NCBI GenBank assembly: GCA_030549335.1
Contig: CM060198.1
Location: 62,599,378 to 62,663,377, forward strand
Direction of reading: 5' to 3'
DNA length: 64,000 bases
Source: Pontederia crassipes
Taxonomy: Eukaryota; Streptophyta; Magnoliopsida; Commelinales; Pontederiaceae
Part shown: in pieces, positions 1 through 12,036 of the stretch
Position numbering within the stretch: position 1 is the first letter of the stretch
Layout: every line of letters starts with the position of its first letter
Program-made: the position numbers and the translations under genes
Notes under the pieces: generated by a model
Told to the model about the DNA's origin: nothing
The model's input: only the letters and a program-made list of their open reading frames with translations
The model's database searches: none

Positions 1-1640
1 CAAGCGATCGAGCATCCCGTCGACGTGCCCGTTTGCTCAGAAATGCCTCTACCGAAGTGGCCGCTGGGAAACAAGCATCCCAAAACTGTGGCATTCGAGA
101 AAGTGGCATAAGCAAACTTATGCAAAGCGCTCAAAAGAGCTTGTCTAGACGTTGGATACATCTAGGCATTGCACGGGTCGATTGAGCGAAAAATGACCCC
201 GTGACAAGTTGATATCAGAGCAACTTTTCTGAGACTGCTCAAGTTGACATTCGACAATCAAGGAGAAATGACGTCGAACTCGGAGATGATGAATGAACTC
301 GTCACATCGGAGACGGGCTGCCAAGAGCGAGGGCATGCCCACTCGAAGGACGTCATGACCGCCTTTGAGCAACGCCTCAGCCAGTTTCAATTGGACGTGG
401 GCGAGATGCAAGACCAACTCGCAACGCATGAGTGGGAGTTGGAGAAGACAGTGGATCTTGCAACGGTGCGGGACGAGATGACGCCATTGTATATGCGGCT
501 CGAGTTCATGGAGGTGACAATTATGGACATGCGAAAAGACCTTGGACAATGGTCTCTCAAACATGAGGTTCGAGTTGAAGCAAGAGTTCAAGACCATTCG
601 GTAAGAACTCAAACAACGCTATGGAGATAGGCGATGCCCGATACGTCCGCCCCACATGAGGCAAGAATTGATGTGCCAAATCCGAGGCCCTACAAAGGTG
701 AGCAGTCGGCAAAAGAGATCAACGACTTTCTGTAGAACGTCCGATGGTATATGGAGGCCTTGGATGTGACTTCATAAGCGAAGATGGTGAAGACCGCATC
801 CTTCTACTTGCAAGATGCGGTGAGTCTATGGTGGTAGTGTCATTGCGACGATGTGGAACGTGGCAACGTCGATCCCATTAAGAGGTGGGACGATTTCAAG
901 TGGCAGCTAACAAATTACTTTTGCCCCGCCAAGTCGGGATTGGAGGCCAAGATTGCATTGTTCACCATTTGCCAAAAGGGCACGTTGAAGGACTACGTGA
1001 AAGAGTTCATCGAGCTCCGCCTACAAGAGTACCAGGTGGACGAAGTGAAGGGTTTGAAGCCATGGGCTAGGACAAAGTTGGAGCGACGAGATTGCTCCAA
1101 CCTCCGCTCGCTAGTCGCCGCTGTCGAGTCGCTCGTGGAGTATGTCAAAATGAGGGCCCCATGACCAAAGCCCTCAGACAAGGGCAATGGTGGGGGAGAG
1201 AAGTCAAAGTCGCAAGGAGACAGGCAGTATTGTCAAGACAAGGGAAATGAGTACCAAGATAGGTGGCATCAAAGCGCATAAAGAAGTGGGCAGACACCGC
1301 CCGATGGGACGTTAACTTTGAAGTCGGAGACTTGGTCCTAATGAAGCTGGTCCAACATCTTCGGCTAAATGAGAAGAATTTGCACAAGGGCATTGTTACG
1401 CGTTACGAGAGCCTGTTCAAGATCCTGAAAAAAGTAGGTAGGATGGCCTATAAGTTGGAGCTCCCGTCGCAGATGCAACAACACCCAGTCTTTCATGTCA
1501 GCTTGCTCAAATATTATGTCGAAGACCCTAAGATCTTGGGCGTGGGGTTTCAGACAACGCCCTGTCGGCCATCCATCAATAGTTCACTAATCAAGTTGAA
1601 GAAGTACTCGTCGTATGCATGAAGCATCAGAAGGAGTATC
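1..1640 (+). mobile_element. Ty3/gypsy LTR retrotransposon fossil, partial
   Basis: A fossil of a chromovirus-like Ty3/gypsy element that runs off the left edge of the window. A primer-binding-like stretch (TTGATATCAGAGCAAC) lies near 210-226. A gag-like region follows at about 244-1164, including a retrotransposon-gag stretch near 853-1070. At 1263-1540 comes the conserved end of the integrase region, recognised from the words GDLVLMK and HPVFHVSLLK. The copy is broken, with several breaks, and looks old. No paired LTR can be confirmed because the left part is outside the window. Confidence 0.8.
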
Positions 1641-2683
1641 TTATTCGATGAAGAGAAAGATCGGATGTCGACACATCTCATTAAATACATTGCATTAGCT
1701 AATGAACAAAAAACACACGAGTGGAAATGATCAGGACACTGTGATACGAACTGCATGCTGCACCCAGCAAGCAAGAACTGTACTACGTACCTCTGGCTTC
1801 AACCATCTGCTCATGGTGGAAGAAGCCATGGGTGTTGCAGGAGGTGAGGGAGGAGGAGGATGAACGATTTGAATGCAGAGAATTAGAGAATTTCTTTGCT
1901 CTGATGTCTGGTCCCATTCACATGGCTGCTTCTTTTATGGGCACTCCTGACCAAAATTAGGAGGGAGAAAGGAGAGGGAGGGAGTGGAAAACGTAAGAAG
2001 GGCTTCAAAGACCTGACATTGTTATGAAACTCTTGGAACATGTATGCTTGGATTGATGACATTCCTGGATAGGATTTCATCTGCTAGATGAGTAGGGTTG
2101 GACACTAGCTAGCTTGTTAAGCTAAACATATGTTTTTGATGATGTACTAGATTACATATAATAAATCTTATTTATTAAAGAAATAATAGATATGAACTAA
2201 TAAAAGAGACATCACTAATATATTTTTTTCTAAACATATAGTAAAAATAGTAATATTAACTCAAAATTGAAGATTTAAAAGATGAAGGATTAAAAATTAT
2301 ATATGTAATATATAATATATTAATACATTTTAGTCTGATAAGGTATAATGCTATGCCAATTATTAAGAGGCTAATCCTTTTTAAGAAAATAGACTTTATT
2401 TAATATTGCAGCCTGACTTATTTTATTAATAGGCCGAGCCGAGTTAAGTCAAGAATATGCTGAATCACGAGTTGCTCGCGAATGGCTCTGCTTATTTCTA
2501 TTATTTATGTAATTTTATTTATCAATATAGTGTCTCATCGCATTGTGCTCCGTTCCAGTTGTTTTGTTCCCTTCCCACAATCTAAAAATTATGGAATGCA
2601 TATATAATTATTCATGTATGTATATAAAATTATAAGTCTATATGTATATGTGTCTATAACAAAATTGTGTGTGTATATTTGTG
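1641..2683. other. AT-rich intergenic DNA
   Basis: No gene, RNA or clear repeat family is visible. Composition becomes strongly AT-rich from about 2100 onward and leads into the (TA)n tract. Confidence 0.5.
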
Positions 2684-2719
2684 TAGATATATATATATAT
2701 ACAAAATTGTGTGTGTATA

Positions 2720-2769
<50 letters not shown>
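2684..2769. repeat. (TA)n microsatellite, left flank of the 2770 element
   Basis: TA and TG dinucleotide runs, with a pure (TA)n stretch at about 2727-2769. It directly abuts the left end of the inverted-repeat element. A matching (TA)n tract lies at 5314-5345 on its right side. Confidence 0.9.
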
Positions 2770-2773
<4 letters not shown>

Positions 2774-3234
2774 TTAATGTATATGTGAAGCACTTGTTGC
2801 TTCGCACCGTGTGAAGCGCCTTGAAGATCGTTCGATGGAGATCCAAGCGCCCGTCCAAATCACATCGCACGGTCGTGGATCATCTCGCGTCATTTTGCTT
2901 CGTTTAGATCGCCCGCCCATTTTTTTCATTTCCCCGCTCTCTCCATTTTTTCCCTCTTTCCCTCTGATGCCTACTTCTCTCGCCCTAAAAATCTCTCTCT
3001 CGTCGACTGATCCTGATCTCTCTCGCCGATCTTTGATGCTATGGTCTGCCTCCCTCCGGCCGGCTGCAGATCCACCTCTTTTGCTCCAGCGTCCATCAGG
3101 TGCTGCTCCCGAGTCCCGACCTCTCTCTCTCTCTTGCTCTGATACCTCTCTCTCTCACCCTTACCCCCTCTCTTTTCGCCTTCTCCTCCGGCAAGTGCAG
3201 GATTTAGGGTGTCAACGGCTCTACTTTCTTCTCA

Positions 3235-3400
3235 GGGATAAGAATGGGCTGCAGACTGGGGACGACCACTCCATCGTAGAGGCGTTGAGGACAAAAGAAT
3301 TCTAGGTGTTGTTTTTGCGGCGAGGGGACGGGGCTGACGGTGATGAACAACATGAGGCAAATGGTGCAGGCGATGGGCTACGATGATGTCTCCATGTTCG
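3235..3400 (+). pseudogene. Nodulin-like MFS transporter fragment, left-arm copy
   Basis: This stretch is the inverted copy of the fragment at 4560-4720 on the minus strand. In the plus direction it encodes a diverged version of the words DHSIVEAL and a degraded NNM-QMVQAMGY-DVS stretch, but the reading frame is broken by an early stop after KEF and by frame changes. It is best read as one arm of a duplicated captured exon piece, not a gene. Family assignment rests on its better preserved partner. Confidence 0.5.
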
Positions 3401-3989
3401 TGATTTGTGTATTTTTTGTACCATAGGAAATAGTAAATGATTTGAGTATGTGTAGCACGAGCTATTTGTGTGACTAATGGGAGTTCTTCCATCAGCGATT
3501 ATGCAGATTATTTCATGAAAACACTACTAGGAATTGCCTTCTGGATTATCATGTGACCTTTCATGTTATTGGGTATTGTCATATTGACAAAGGGAGAATG
3601 TTTAGTGGTTCCCAAAACGTGAATGAACAAATTATAGTTGATTCACTTGAATTCATACACAAATTATATATTAAAGCTGCCATCTTAAAACATAGCAAAA
3701 CCTTTTATGGATTCAGGCATGCCAACTGCTTACATGCGTGGATGCATTGGGTTTCTAAATGAAATTGTTCCTAAAATTAATGAGTTTGTGCTCCACGTTC
3801 CAGTTCTTTTGCAACACCATTCATCGAGTTGCTTCCAATGAGGTCATTTAAAAGTTTATTAAAATCAGTTTAGATGCTAAGCACTGATAAAATTTGTTAA
3901 CTTTGATAATGCACCTGTCATAAGTTGAATCTAGGAGCTTATGGCATCTAAAAGAAGAAACTTATTCAAAACACAACACAAGCTCACCA

Positions 3990-4160
3990 CAAACACGATG
4001 ATAATTATTATCAGGGCTACAATAGAATATTGCCTACTAGTGTTCTTCCACAAAAAAATAGGCAGAGCTGCTGGCAGTGAGTACAACATGATAATTGTTA
4101 TAAGGGCTACAATAAAATGCTGCCTACTAGTGCTCTTCCACGAAAAATAGGCATAGCTGC
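3990..4160. repeat. Short tandem duplication inside the 2770 element
   Basis: A block of about 70 bases containing GGGCTACAATA, TGCCTACTAGTG and CTCTTCCAC occurs twice, near 4010-4070 and 4100-4160, in direct orientation with small differences. Confidence 0.75.
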
Positions 4161-4199
4161 TCAAGTTTGAGTACATACATCCAATTTTTAAGGAATTAC

Positions 4200-4873
4200 A
4201 AGAATCAAAGTGGGCAAAGTTAGACCCTGTAGCATATTCCGACAACAATGGTCTCGACATATAGAGACCCCATAAGTCGATGGCCATGACGATGTAGCTG
4301 ACTGCCATTACATCTTGCGATGCTGCATTCCATAGAGGTCTTGGTGTTGCATGTTTCCTGAAGAAAAAAAATCGGAAACTATCAATCAGACAAAATATAA
4401 ATGTGAGATCCTAAGACAACACAGTTCATTACATAATTTAATCCCAGTGCATATAATGTTGTTTTCAAGCAACTTACTGGATGAAGTATTCAGAGATGGT
4501 TCCAGAACTGATGCGGCCAAAAATCCATAGATGGTGATGAGGGAGACGAAGATGGAGACATCGTTGTAGCCCATTGCTTGCACCATCTACCTCATGTTGT
4601 TCATCACCATCAATCTCGTCCGGATGCTGCACAAGAATGACACGAACAACACCCAGAAGTCCATCATCCTCAACGCCTCCACGATGGAGTGGTCGTCCAC
4701 AATCTACAGTCCATTCTTCTTCCCCTCCACAGCAGCAAGCGAACCTTCTTCTCTGCTTCCTCTATGTCCGTCGCTGCTGTCATTGTCCCTTCAGTCATCA
4801 GCGATTGGGTGATCTGACCGTTCTCCACATCCAGCCCACCCGAAGAAGCTTTCGACTTTGAAACGACGACCAA
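4200..4873 (-). pseudogene. Nodulin-like (NFD4-type) MFS transporter gene fragments
   Basis: On the minus strand, 4873-4500 reads as a linker followed by a membrane segment typical of plant nodulin-like/NFD4-type major facilitator proteins: DHSIVEALRMMDFWVLF, then VMNNMRQMVQAMGYND and VSIFVSLITIYGFLAA. A frame change separates the linker from the membrane part. A donor-like junction (CCAGTAAGT) follows near 4480. Further on, at about 4290-4220, another minus-strand frame gives GSLYVETIVVGICYRV, matching the later GSLYVG..VVGICYG segment of the same family. The order (early piece, intron-like gap, late piece) suggests genomic capture, not a processed copy. The pieces cannot make a functional transporter. 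Confidence 0.6.
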
Positions 4874-5311
4874 ATGAAAGAGAGGAAGTGTAAGGGTGAG
4901 AGAGACATAGAGGTATTAGATCGAGAGAGAGAGAGACAGAGAGAGGTCGGAATCACGAGTAGCACCTGATGGACGCCGGAGAAGAAGCGGTGATCTACAG
5001 CCGGTCGGAGGGAGGCAGACCACATCGCTGGAGATCGGCGAGAGAGATCAGGGTTGGCGAAAGAGAGATTTTTAGGTCAAGAGAGGGAGGCGTCAGAGGG
5101 AAAGAAAGAGGGGAATGAGAGAGAACACGCGGGGAAATGAAAAAATGGGCAGGCGATCTGAACGAAGCAAAATGACGCGAGATGATCCACGACCGCGAGA
5201 TGATCCACGACCGTGCGATGTGATTTGGACGGGCGCTTGGATCTCCATCGTTGGATCTTCAAGGCGCTTCACACGGTGCGAAGCAACAAGTGCTTCACAT
5301 ATACATTAAAA

Positions 5312-5313
<2 letters not shown>

Positions 5314-5348
<35 letters not shown>

Positions 5349-5604
5349 ATATATGTGTATGTATGTCTACGTGTGAGAGATTAAATCACAACAATGTGTT
5401 TATCTATATGTATTATAAGTATATACGTGTATGTATATGTTTATACATGTGCGAGACATATATAGATAATGTGTATATGTATACGTATTCCAAATGTATA
5501 TATGTATGTATATGTTTATATGTGTGAGATTAAATGATAATAATATGTATATGTGTACATATTATATATAAGTATATATGCATATTTTTATGTCTATATG
5601 TGCC
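5314..5604. repeat. (TA)n and TATG-rich low-complexity tract
   Basis: Pure (TA)n to about 5345, then some 250 bases of imperfect TATG/TATA repeats. It forms the right flank of the inverted-repeat element. Confidence 0.85.
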
Positions 5605-6480
5605 CGATTAAGCGAGTATGATAAAAAGTCAACTACTGCGATGCAATACAGACGCTATTGAGTCACTAATGTGCTTTAGTGACCAATAGCGTCGAACTAG
5701 CATCTAATGCGTATTAGCATCTCAAAAAGGCGACTCTATAGAGATGTCAATAGTGTCTCCGTCGACCTTGTCTGCGGCTCTAGTGTGACGCTAGGTAGAC
5801 GCTAATGAGCCTCCACGGAAATGCTAAAATGAAATAATTTACAACAAATCACGTCTCTTAATTCAACCATCGTAACTTCATGATTAAGAATATAAAAATA
5901 ATATATGTATAACTAAGATATGATATATATTGTATGGATAAATAACATATATAATATAGGTAACAAATTATATATTTAGGAACACTTCTATGATGTAGAC
6001 ATTATAAGTAATCATGTAGGAATACATATATATGTTGAAGATACATATATAATATTTAGTTTATTTATTGATTAACGTATAGTATAGATAATATATAGGG
6101 TTGCGTCAAAATATAAAACATATAGCGATATAAATATAGATAGTCTATATATAGTTATCTATTTTCATGTAATCATATTGGCGTCTACATAGTGTCGTTT
6201 CATATGTGACGCCAGCTAGCGTCTCCATAGCATTGCATGTCCTGCGATGCGAGATTAGCGTTGAACACTGTTGACGTGAGAACATCGCTAGGTTCTCCCG
6301 CGCACTTTTGCTCGCCTTCATTAGCGCCTATTTCTTGTAATGCTATGAACACGCTAATGAGAGGTTATTGAGAGGCAAGTAGCGTCTCCTATTTGGGACT
6401 CAATGGGGACACCATGACGTCACTAGTGGCGTCGATTTAGCGTCACCATACTTGGAGACGCTATTGAGCATCCCTAATCA
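5605..6480. repeat. GCGTC/GACGC motif block
   Basis: Two clusters of the motif GACGC/GCGTC, in both orientations, lie at about 5650-5810 and 6180-6455, separated by AT-rich DNA. The longer word GACGCTATTGAG appears near 5651 and again near 6451, and AGCGTC recurs many times. Clustered short motifs in both orientations near the ends are typical of subterminal regions of CACTA-like or other DNA transposons. No CACTA terminus or transposase was found, so the family is not assigned. Confidence 0.5.
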
Positions 6481-6499
6481 CCAATTATCTTATAGTTTG

Positions 6500-7060
6500 A
6501 GGACTGCCTAATGTGATGCGCGTGGTTCAGCATCTGGTTTGGGTGGCAGCCGGTTCGGATGGTTTAGCGAGTAGCAAGTGACGATTTAGCATTTGGGGAA
6601 AAAATTGATGAACGCACCCGCTCCATCGGCGCTCCAGGATCACCACTCCACAGTCGCGAATGGCGAGGTCAAGCAACTGTGATGCGAGTTCGGCGAGGTG
6701 CGGGTGGTTTCGAGAAGAGTTGGGCAATGAGGTCAGAGCAATCAACGACGCAGTCGGATGGAGTCGGCCGAGTGAGTTCCGAGCAGGCGGTGAATGTGAA
6801 CTTCGGCATTCATCCCCAAAAACCATCTCCACCTTGGAATGCGTCAATCGACCACCACTTTCCCGCTACCAAAAGCCATGCCTTTCTACCTTCAAATGCC
6901 CCAGTCGATGACACCTTTTCGCCTTCGAATGTGCCGATCGAGAATGCCCTCACGACGATCCTCACCGCCACCTTCGATCACGCCGCCCTCACGTCAACTC
7001 TCTCCGCCCCCTTTGAACTGTCGTCGACTCCGCCCTCATCGTCATCTACATGACTCCACT
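6500..7060. other. GC-rich gene-like island, unidentified
   Basis: A GC-rich block between AT-rich flanks with overlapping open frames on both strands (minus 6527-6847, 106 codons; plus 6679-7053, 124 codons). The minus frame, with words such as LAELASQLLDLAIRDCGVV, looks more protein-like than the plus frame, but I do not recognise a family. It may be a captured or decayed gene piece linked to the repeat block on its left. Confidence 0.3.
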
Positions 7061-8634
7061 CAATGATTCATTTTTTTCCTTTTCGTCCCATGATGGTTGC
7101 ATGTGAACTGCGCCTAAATCGCACTCTGATCAGGTCCGTCCGATTTTGAGGTGGATGGTCCCCCATTTCACTACGTGGACGCCCATTAAATTCTACTTGA
7201 TAAAAGTTCAAAATCACTCAACCAGTTCTAAAAGCAAAAAAAAAAAAATCAAATTTAAATAAAAGAAATGTTGCCCAATAATATAATGTCATAATGATTT
7301 ATTTGGGAGATTAATTCCTCATGATCAGAACTTTCGCTTGGTGATTTGATTTTTTCTTTTTCTCTGGTCGTTTGATTTTTTTATGACAAAGAGAAAAATT
7401 ATATTAGTTTAATTAATGCATCCATATCCTTGCATATAGTTAGTTTTTTTATTTATTCTTATTTCGATTATATTTGTCAAAGCATGCATTATTTTCAATA
7501 TTATTATTTTTATTTTTTATGTCAATAGTTTACACAATGATCGTGGTATTTTTTTAAAGAAAATTACAAATAAGAGGCTCACAATAAACATTGTGAATTT
7601 TGTATGCCAGAGATCACATATAGATGATGTCACCGATCGTGTCGAAAATTTCATGAATCATTATGAGCTGATCAAGATCAATGAGGATGGAGTCAAAGGA
7701 TTTTAGGAGAGACCTTGCGCCTCCCAAAATTTTAATATAACAAACTAATTCATATTATATTTAATGCACTTTGAGCACATTTTTATTAATCGACGATTCA
7801 AATTATGAATAATTAAATTTTATTAATGATCCAAATGTACTTTGCATTCCTCATGATAAAAGGTGTTAAGGAGGTAACAAGATATGACACTCATATATTC
7901 GATCCCTCAACGACCAATGTAGTAAAAATCAACAAATTACCAAAAGAGATATCACCTATGGCGACAACAAAATCATGACCAACAAAAGTTGAAGTGGAGT
8001 GATGCTTCTCATCGTTTAAGCATAAGTATCGAGTTCAATTTTTTATGAATGTAAAAAAAATTATTAAGAACTTCACATGTCACTGTAAGACACGCGAACT
8101 GAGCCGATCTTATCGAATTAGTTGTTGAACTCGAATTAGTTGAGTCGATCTTTCAACCTGTGGTCAGTACGCTCAGTAGCATCGCGTGAATTGAACTATA
8201 AAAAAAATTCATGATTTGTGACTTTCGATTTTGCACCTTTCGATTTTGCACCTCGTTACTTAATTATCACGACCCTAATCACAATGGCCAACCCAACCCA
8301 AAAATTAGACGGAGACCTCTACATGACATTATTACATTTATTCATTCATTTTAGGAGGAGAGGACTAAAGGAGGGACAAAGGCAAATATAACACCATCGT
8401 TACAATAATATTTCACGATCCATCATCACTCACGAGTCACGACCGACGACATCAACAAAAAAGGCCATCTTTCTTTTTTTTATTATTTTGTTTATCTATA
8501 ACAATACATGATAAAATAAATTTTTAGAGGTTTTTATTGATCTTTTCTTTAACTTTAATAATGATTTCCTTAGTAATATTTAAAAATGACCGGAATGATG
8601 TTATCGATAATTTTTAAAATAGTTGCATATATAT
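7061..8634. other. AT-rich intergenic DNA
   Basis: No recognisable gene or repeat. Poly-T and poly-A stretches are common. It ends at the first base of the copia LTR. Confidence 0.5.
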
Positions 8635-11600
8635 TGTTAATTAATGTCTTGAATCCTACTCTAATTGAAAATCTGTTTATACTCAAACTCTGAATTAAAC
8701 TGTTAAGGAATTGATTTATTTCCTTTTTACAAAGTAGGTGTCCTATTTTTGAGATTAATATAGAGTATCAGTTAGTCTGTAATTCCTATCATCTGTCAAA
8801 AGAAGTGCCTATATAAACTCCCTAGAGGGTCCAAAGAGAAATCAATTTGATCTTGTAATCCTCTTCTGTTTCTTCCATCTAATACAATTCTGCGTCGCCT
8901 TAAATTTCTCGAGTTTTCTCGCGGTGCATAATTTCTCTCGTGCAGAAATCCTAACAAGCTGGTAATAGAGCGAGGCTTCATCGTCGATCCTCCGTTAGGC
9001 GTAGAGATGGCATCGCACAACGTCAACATTGAGAAATTTACGGGACGAAATAGTTTCACTGTCTGATAGATTAAGATGAGGGCACTTCTGAAACAACAAG
9101 GAGTCTGAGCGTTGCTCGCGAACATGCCGAAGAACAAATCAAAGGAGAAAAGACTCAAAGAACAAAGAAAAGGAGTCCGACCTCACAAGTTTAGCGGCAC
9201 AGGAAGAGAAGACGCACTCCATGATCTTATTGTGTCTGGCGGATGAGGTTATTATCGAAGTCGCTGATCAAGAAACAGTGGTCGGTCTGTGGTTGAAACT
9301 TGAGAGTATCTATATGATCAAGTCTTTGATCAATAAGTTGTTGTTGAAGCAACGTCTATTCGCCCTTCGCATGCAAGAAGGTACCCCTCTGAAAGATCAT
9401 CTTGATCAGATGAATACTCTGTTGATGAAATTACGAAATATAGATGTGAAGATTGAAGATGAAGATGCTGCCCTACTTCTGTTGGTGTCTCTTCCTCTGT
9501 CGTACGAAAATTTCGTTCAGTCTGTTATCATCGAAAGAGACACAATTACTCTGAAAAAAGTAAGATCGAGTCTACATACTCATGAACTTTGTCATAGGAC
9601 GTCTGGCAAGGCTGTGGAGATTTAGGCCGTAGGGTTGGTAACAATCGAAGAGAAAATAAACCCTAAAAAGAGTAAGTCGAAGAAGAACGTCAATCCGAAG
9701 GACATCTGCAACTACTGCAAAGAACCGGGTCACTGGAAAAATGATTGCCCTAAGAAGAAGAAGAAAGACACGGTTGCTACAGTAGCTCATCAAAATAGTG
9801 AATATGATGATGATTTGTCTCTTATGGTATCTGATCAGAGATGTTCGGAAGAGAATTGGATTCTCGACTCAGGATGTTCTTATCATATGACTCCGCACAT
9901 AGAGTGGTTCTCAACTTATCATAATATTGATGGTGGAAACATCATCATGGACAATGATGCATCCTGTAAAATAATTGAAATCGGCTCAACTCAGATCAGA
10001 AGTCATGACAATCGAGTGAGGACATTGACAGAGGTCCGTCATGTTCCGCAATTGAAGAAAAATCTGATATCGTTAGGAGTTCTGGACTCCAAAGGATGTC
10101 GGATGTCTGCTGCAGGAGGTGTTCTCACGGTCACCAAGGGTGAGGTTGAAGTCATGACGGGAGTCAGACAAAAGTTCTTGTACATATTACAAGGCACAAT
10201 AATTTTTGGCGTGACTGCAGTAGGTAGTTTATCCAAATCAGAATCTGAAGCATCTAAGTTGTGGCACATGCGACTTGGACATATGAGCCAGAAAGGGATG
10301 AATATCCTCAGCAGACGTAATCTTCTGGATGGTCAGAAGATATTTGAAATCAGATTTTGCAAACACTGCGTCTTTGGCAAGCAAAAACAACATCAATTCA
10401 ATAAAGTCGTGCACAAGCCGAATACAACACTTGATTACATCCACGTTGATTGTTGGTGCCCCTCTCGCGTTTCATCTCTAGGAGGTTCTAGATACTTCCT
10501 ATCTGTGATAGATGATTACTCAAGGATGACATGGATATTCATGATGAAGCACAAGAGCGATGCATTTGAAACTTTCAAGCAATGAAAGACTCTGGTGGAG
10601 AATTAGACATCGAGAAAAATGAAACGTCTTCGTACCGATAATGACTTGGAGTTCTGTTCGTCTGAATTTGATCGATTCTACAAGGATGAAGGCATTGCCA
10701 GACATCGCACCATCAGAAATACACCACAACAAAATGGTGTAGCAGAACGCATTAATAGAACTCTTCTGGAGAGGGCACGGTGCATGCTCTCTAATTCTGG
10801 TCTGAACAAGTCATTCTGGGTTGAGGCTGTTAGCACAGCATGCTACCTTGTCAATCGAAGTTCTGCAATCGCGATCGATCTAAAGACTCCCATTGAGGTA
10901 TGGTCAGAAAATCCTACTGATTATACTAATCTGAAAGTCTTTGACTGTCCAACATATTATCATGTCTGCGAAGGAAAGCTGGAACCAAGGACCAAAGAAG
11001 GAGTCTTTGTGGGATATGGTGCAGGTGTAAAAGGCATCAGAATTTGGTCTCCCTCGGAATACAAGGTTATTCACAGCAGAAATATGTCTTTTGATTAGAT
11101 GTCTATGCTCAAACAGAAATCAGATGTTGTTGACTCAACATAGGAAGATGTCAACAAATAGGTGGAGTATGGATTAACTCCAATTCAGAATGGGCTAGAA
11201 GCATTTCATCAGGTTGAACAACCAAAGTTCGAGGAGCAAGGAGAAGAAGCAACGACAAGTCTAGCTGCATGACGTGCTCATAGGCAAGTAGGTCCTCATA
11301 AGTGTTATGGTTTTGAGAACATGGTTGCATATGCATTTCAAGTAGTTGAAGAGGTGGAATCGTCAGATCAAGCTACAAGAATGCTATCACATGTGCAGAA
11401 TCAGAACTGGGACTGACAGCGACAGAAAGTGTTAGATATCTGATTGTAGGATTCAATTCAAGGTGGAAATTTGTTAATTAATGCCTTGAATCCTATTCTA
11501 ACTGAAAATCTGTTTAGACCCAAACTCTGAATTAAACTGTTAAGGAATTGATTTATTTTTTATTACAAGGTAGGTGTCTTATTTTTGGAATTAATATAAA

Positions 11601-11788
11601 GTCCCAGGTAGCCTGTAATTTTTATCATCTGTCAAAGGAAGTGTCTATATAAACTTCCTAGGGGTCCAAAGAGAAATCAATCTGATCTTGTAATCCTCTT
11701 CTGTTTCTTCTATCTAATATAATTCTGCGTCGCCTTAAATTTTTCGAGTTTTCTCGGAATGCATAATTTCTCTCGTGCAGAAATCCTT
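8635..11788 (+). mobile_element. Ty1/copia LTR retrotransposon fossil
   Basis: Two direct LTRs (8635-8956 and 11472-about 11788), both starting TGTTAATTAATG, share most of their length. A primer-binding site resembling the tRNA-Met complement (TGGTAATAGAGCGAGG) follows the left LTR. Parts in order: gag at about 9007-9625, a CCHC zinc knuckle (CNYCKEPGHWKNDC) near 9711, a protease word (WILDSGCSYHMT) near 9857, the pre-integrase motif (LWHMRLGH) near 10259, and the integrase core to about 11098. Gag-to-integrase order fits copia. The element is broken, with several breaks, and moderately old. The right LTR runs into a (TA)n tract, which obscures its last bases and the target duplication. Confidence 0.9.
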
Positions 11789-11810
11789 ATATATATATAT
11801 ATATATATAA
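11789..11810. repeat. (TA)n microsatellite at the copia right edge
   Basis: A short pure TA run directly following the right LTR. The bases before the left LTR are also TATAT, so the element may have landed in this tract. Confidence 0.8.
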
Positions 11811-12036
11811 GCAAAGATAAAAGTACGAAGTTTAAAATTGTGACAATGGCATCAAATCCAAATCACATGTGTCATTTATTTAAATTTAAAATCTATGGAA
11901 ATGTGAGAGAGGTCTTTAGCCTTTTCTTCCATTTGGTCGAACCGATTTCTGCTGGTTCACCCGTTCGCGGGTTTGAACCGCTGTAATCCGGTTTAAAGTT
12001 CCAAAATCGTTTTGTCCCTCTGCACAGACTGGTCAG

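Larger units (their letters stand above)
2770..5313. mobile_element. Inverted-repeat transposon with captured gene pieces, set in (TA)n
   Basis: The first and last several hundred bases are inverted copies of each other. The left arm starts GGGTTTAATGTATATGTGAA at 2770. The right arm, read on the minus strand from 5313, starts GGTTTTAATGTATATGTGAA. Similarity continues inward through the words CACCGTGTGAAGCGCCTTGA and GGAGATCCAAGCGCCCGTCC to about 3390 on the left and 4560 on the right. Both outer edges are bounded by (TA)n, so a target duplication cannot be separated from the microsatellite. No transposase is visible. The arms include part of a nodulin-like transporter gene, so the element resembles a gene-capturing (Pack-type or foldback) non-autonomous element. 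Confidence 0.75.

Noticed and set aside
2589-2870. Tyr/Ile-rich frames over the (TA)n tract
   Set aside because: They are direct translations of TA dinucleotides and not genes.
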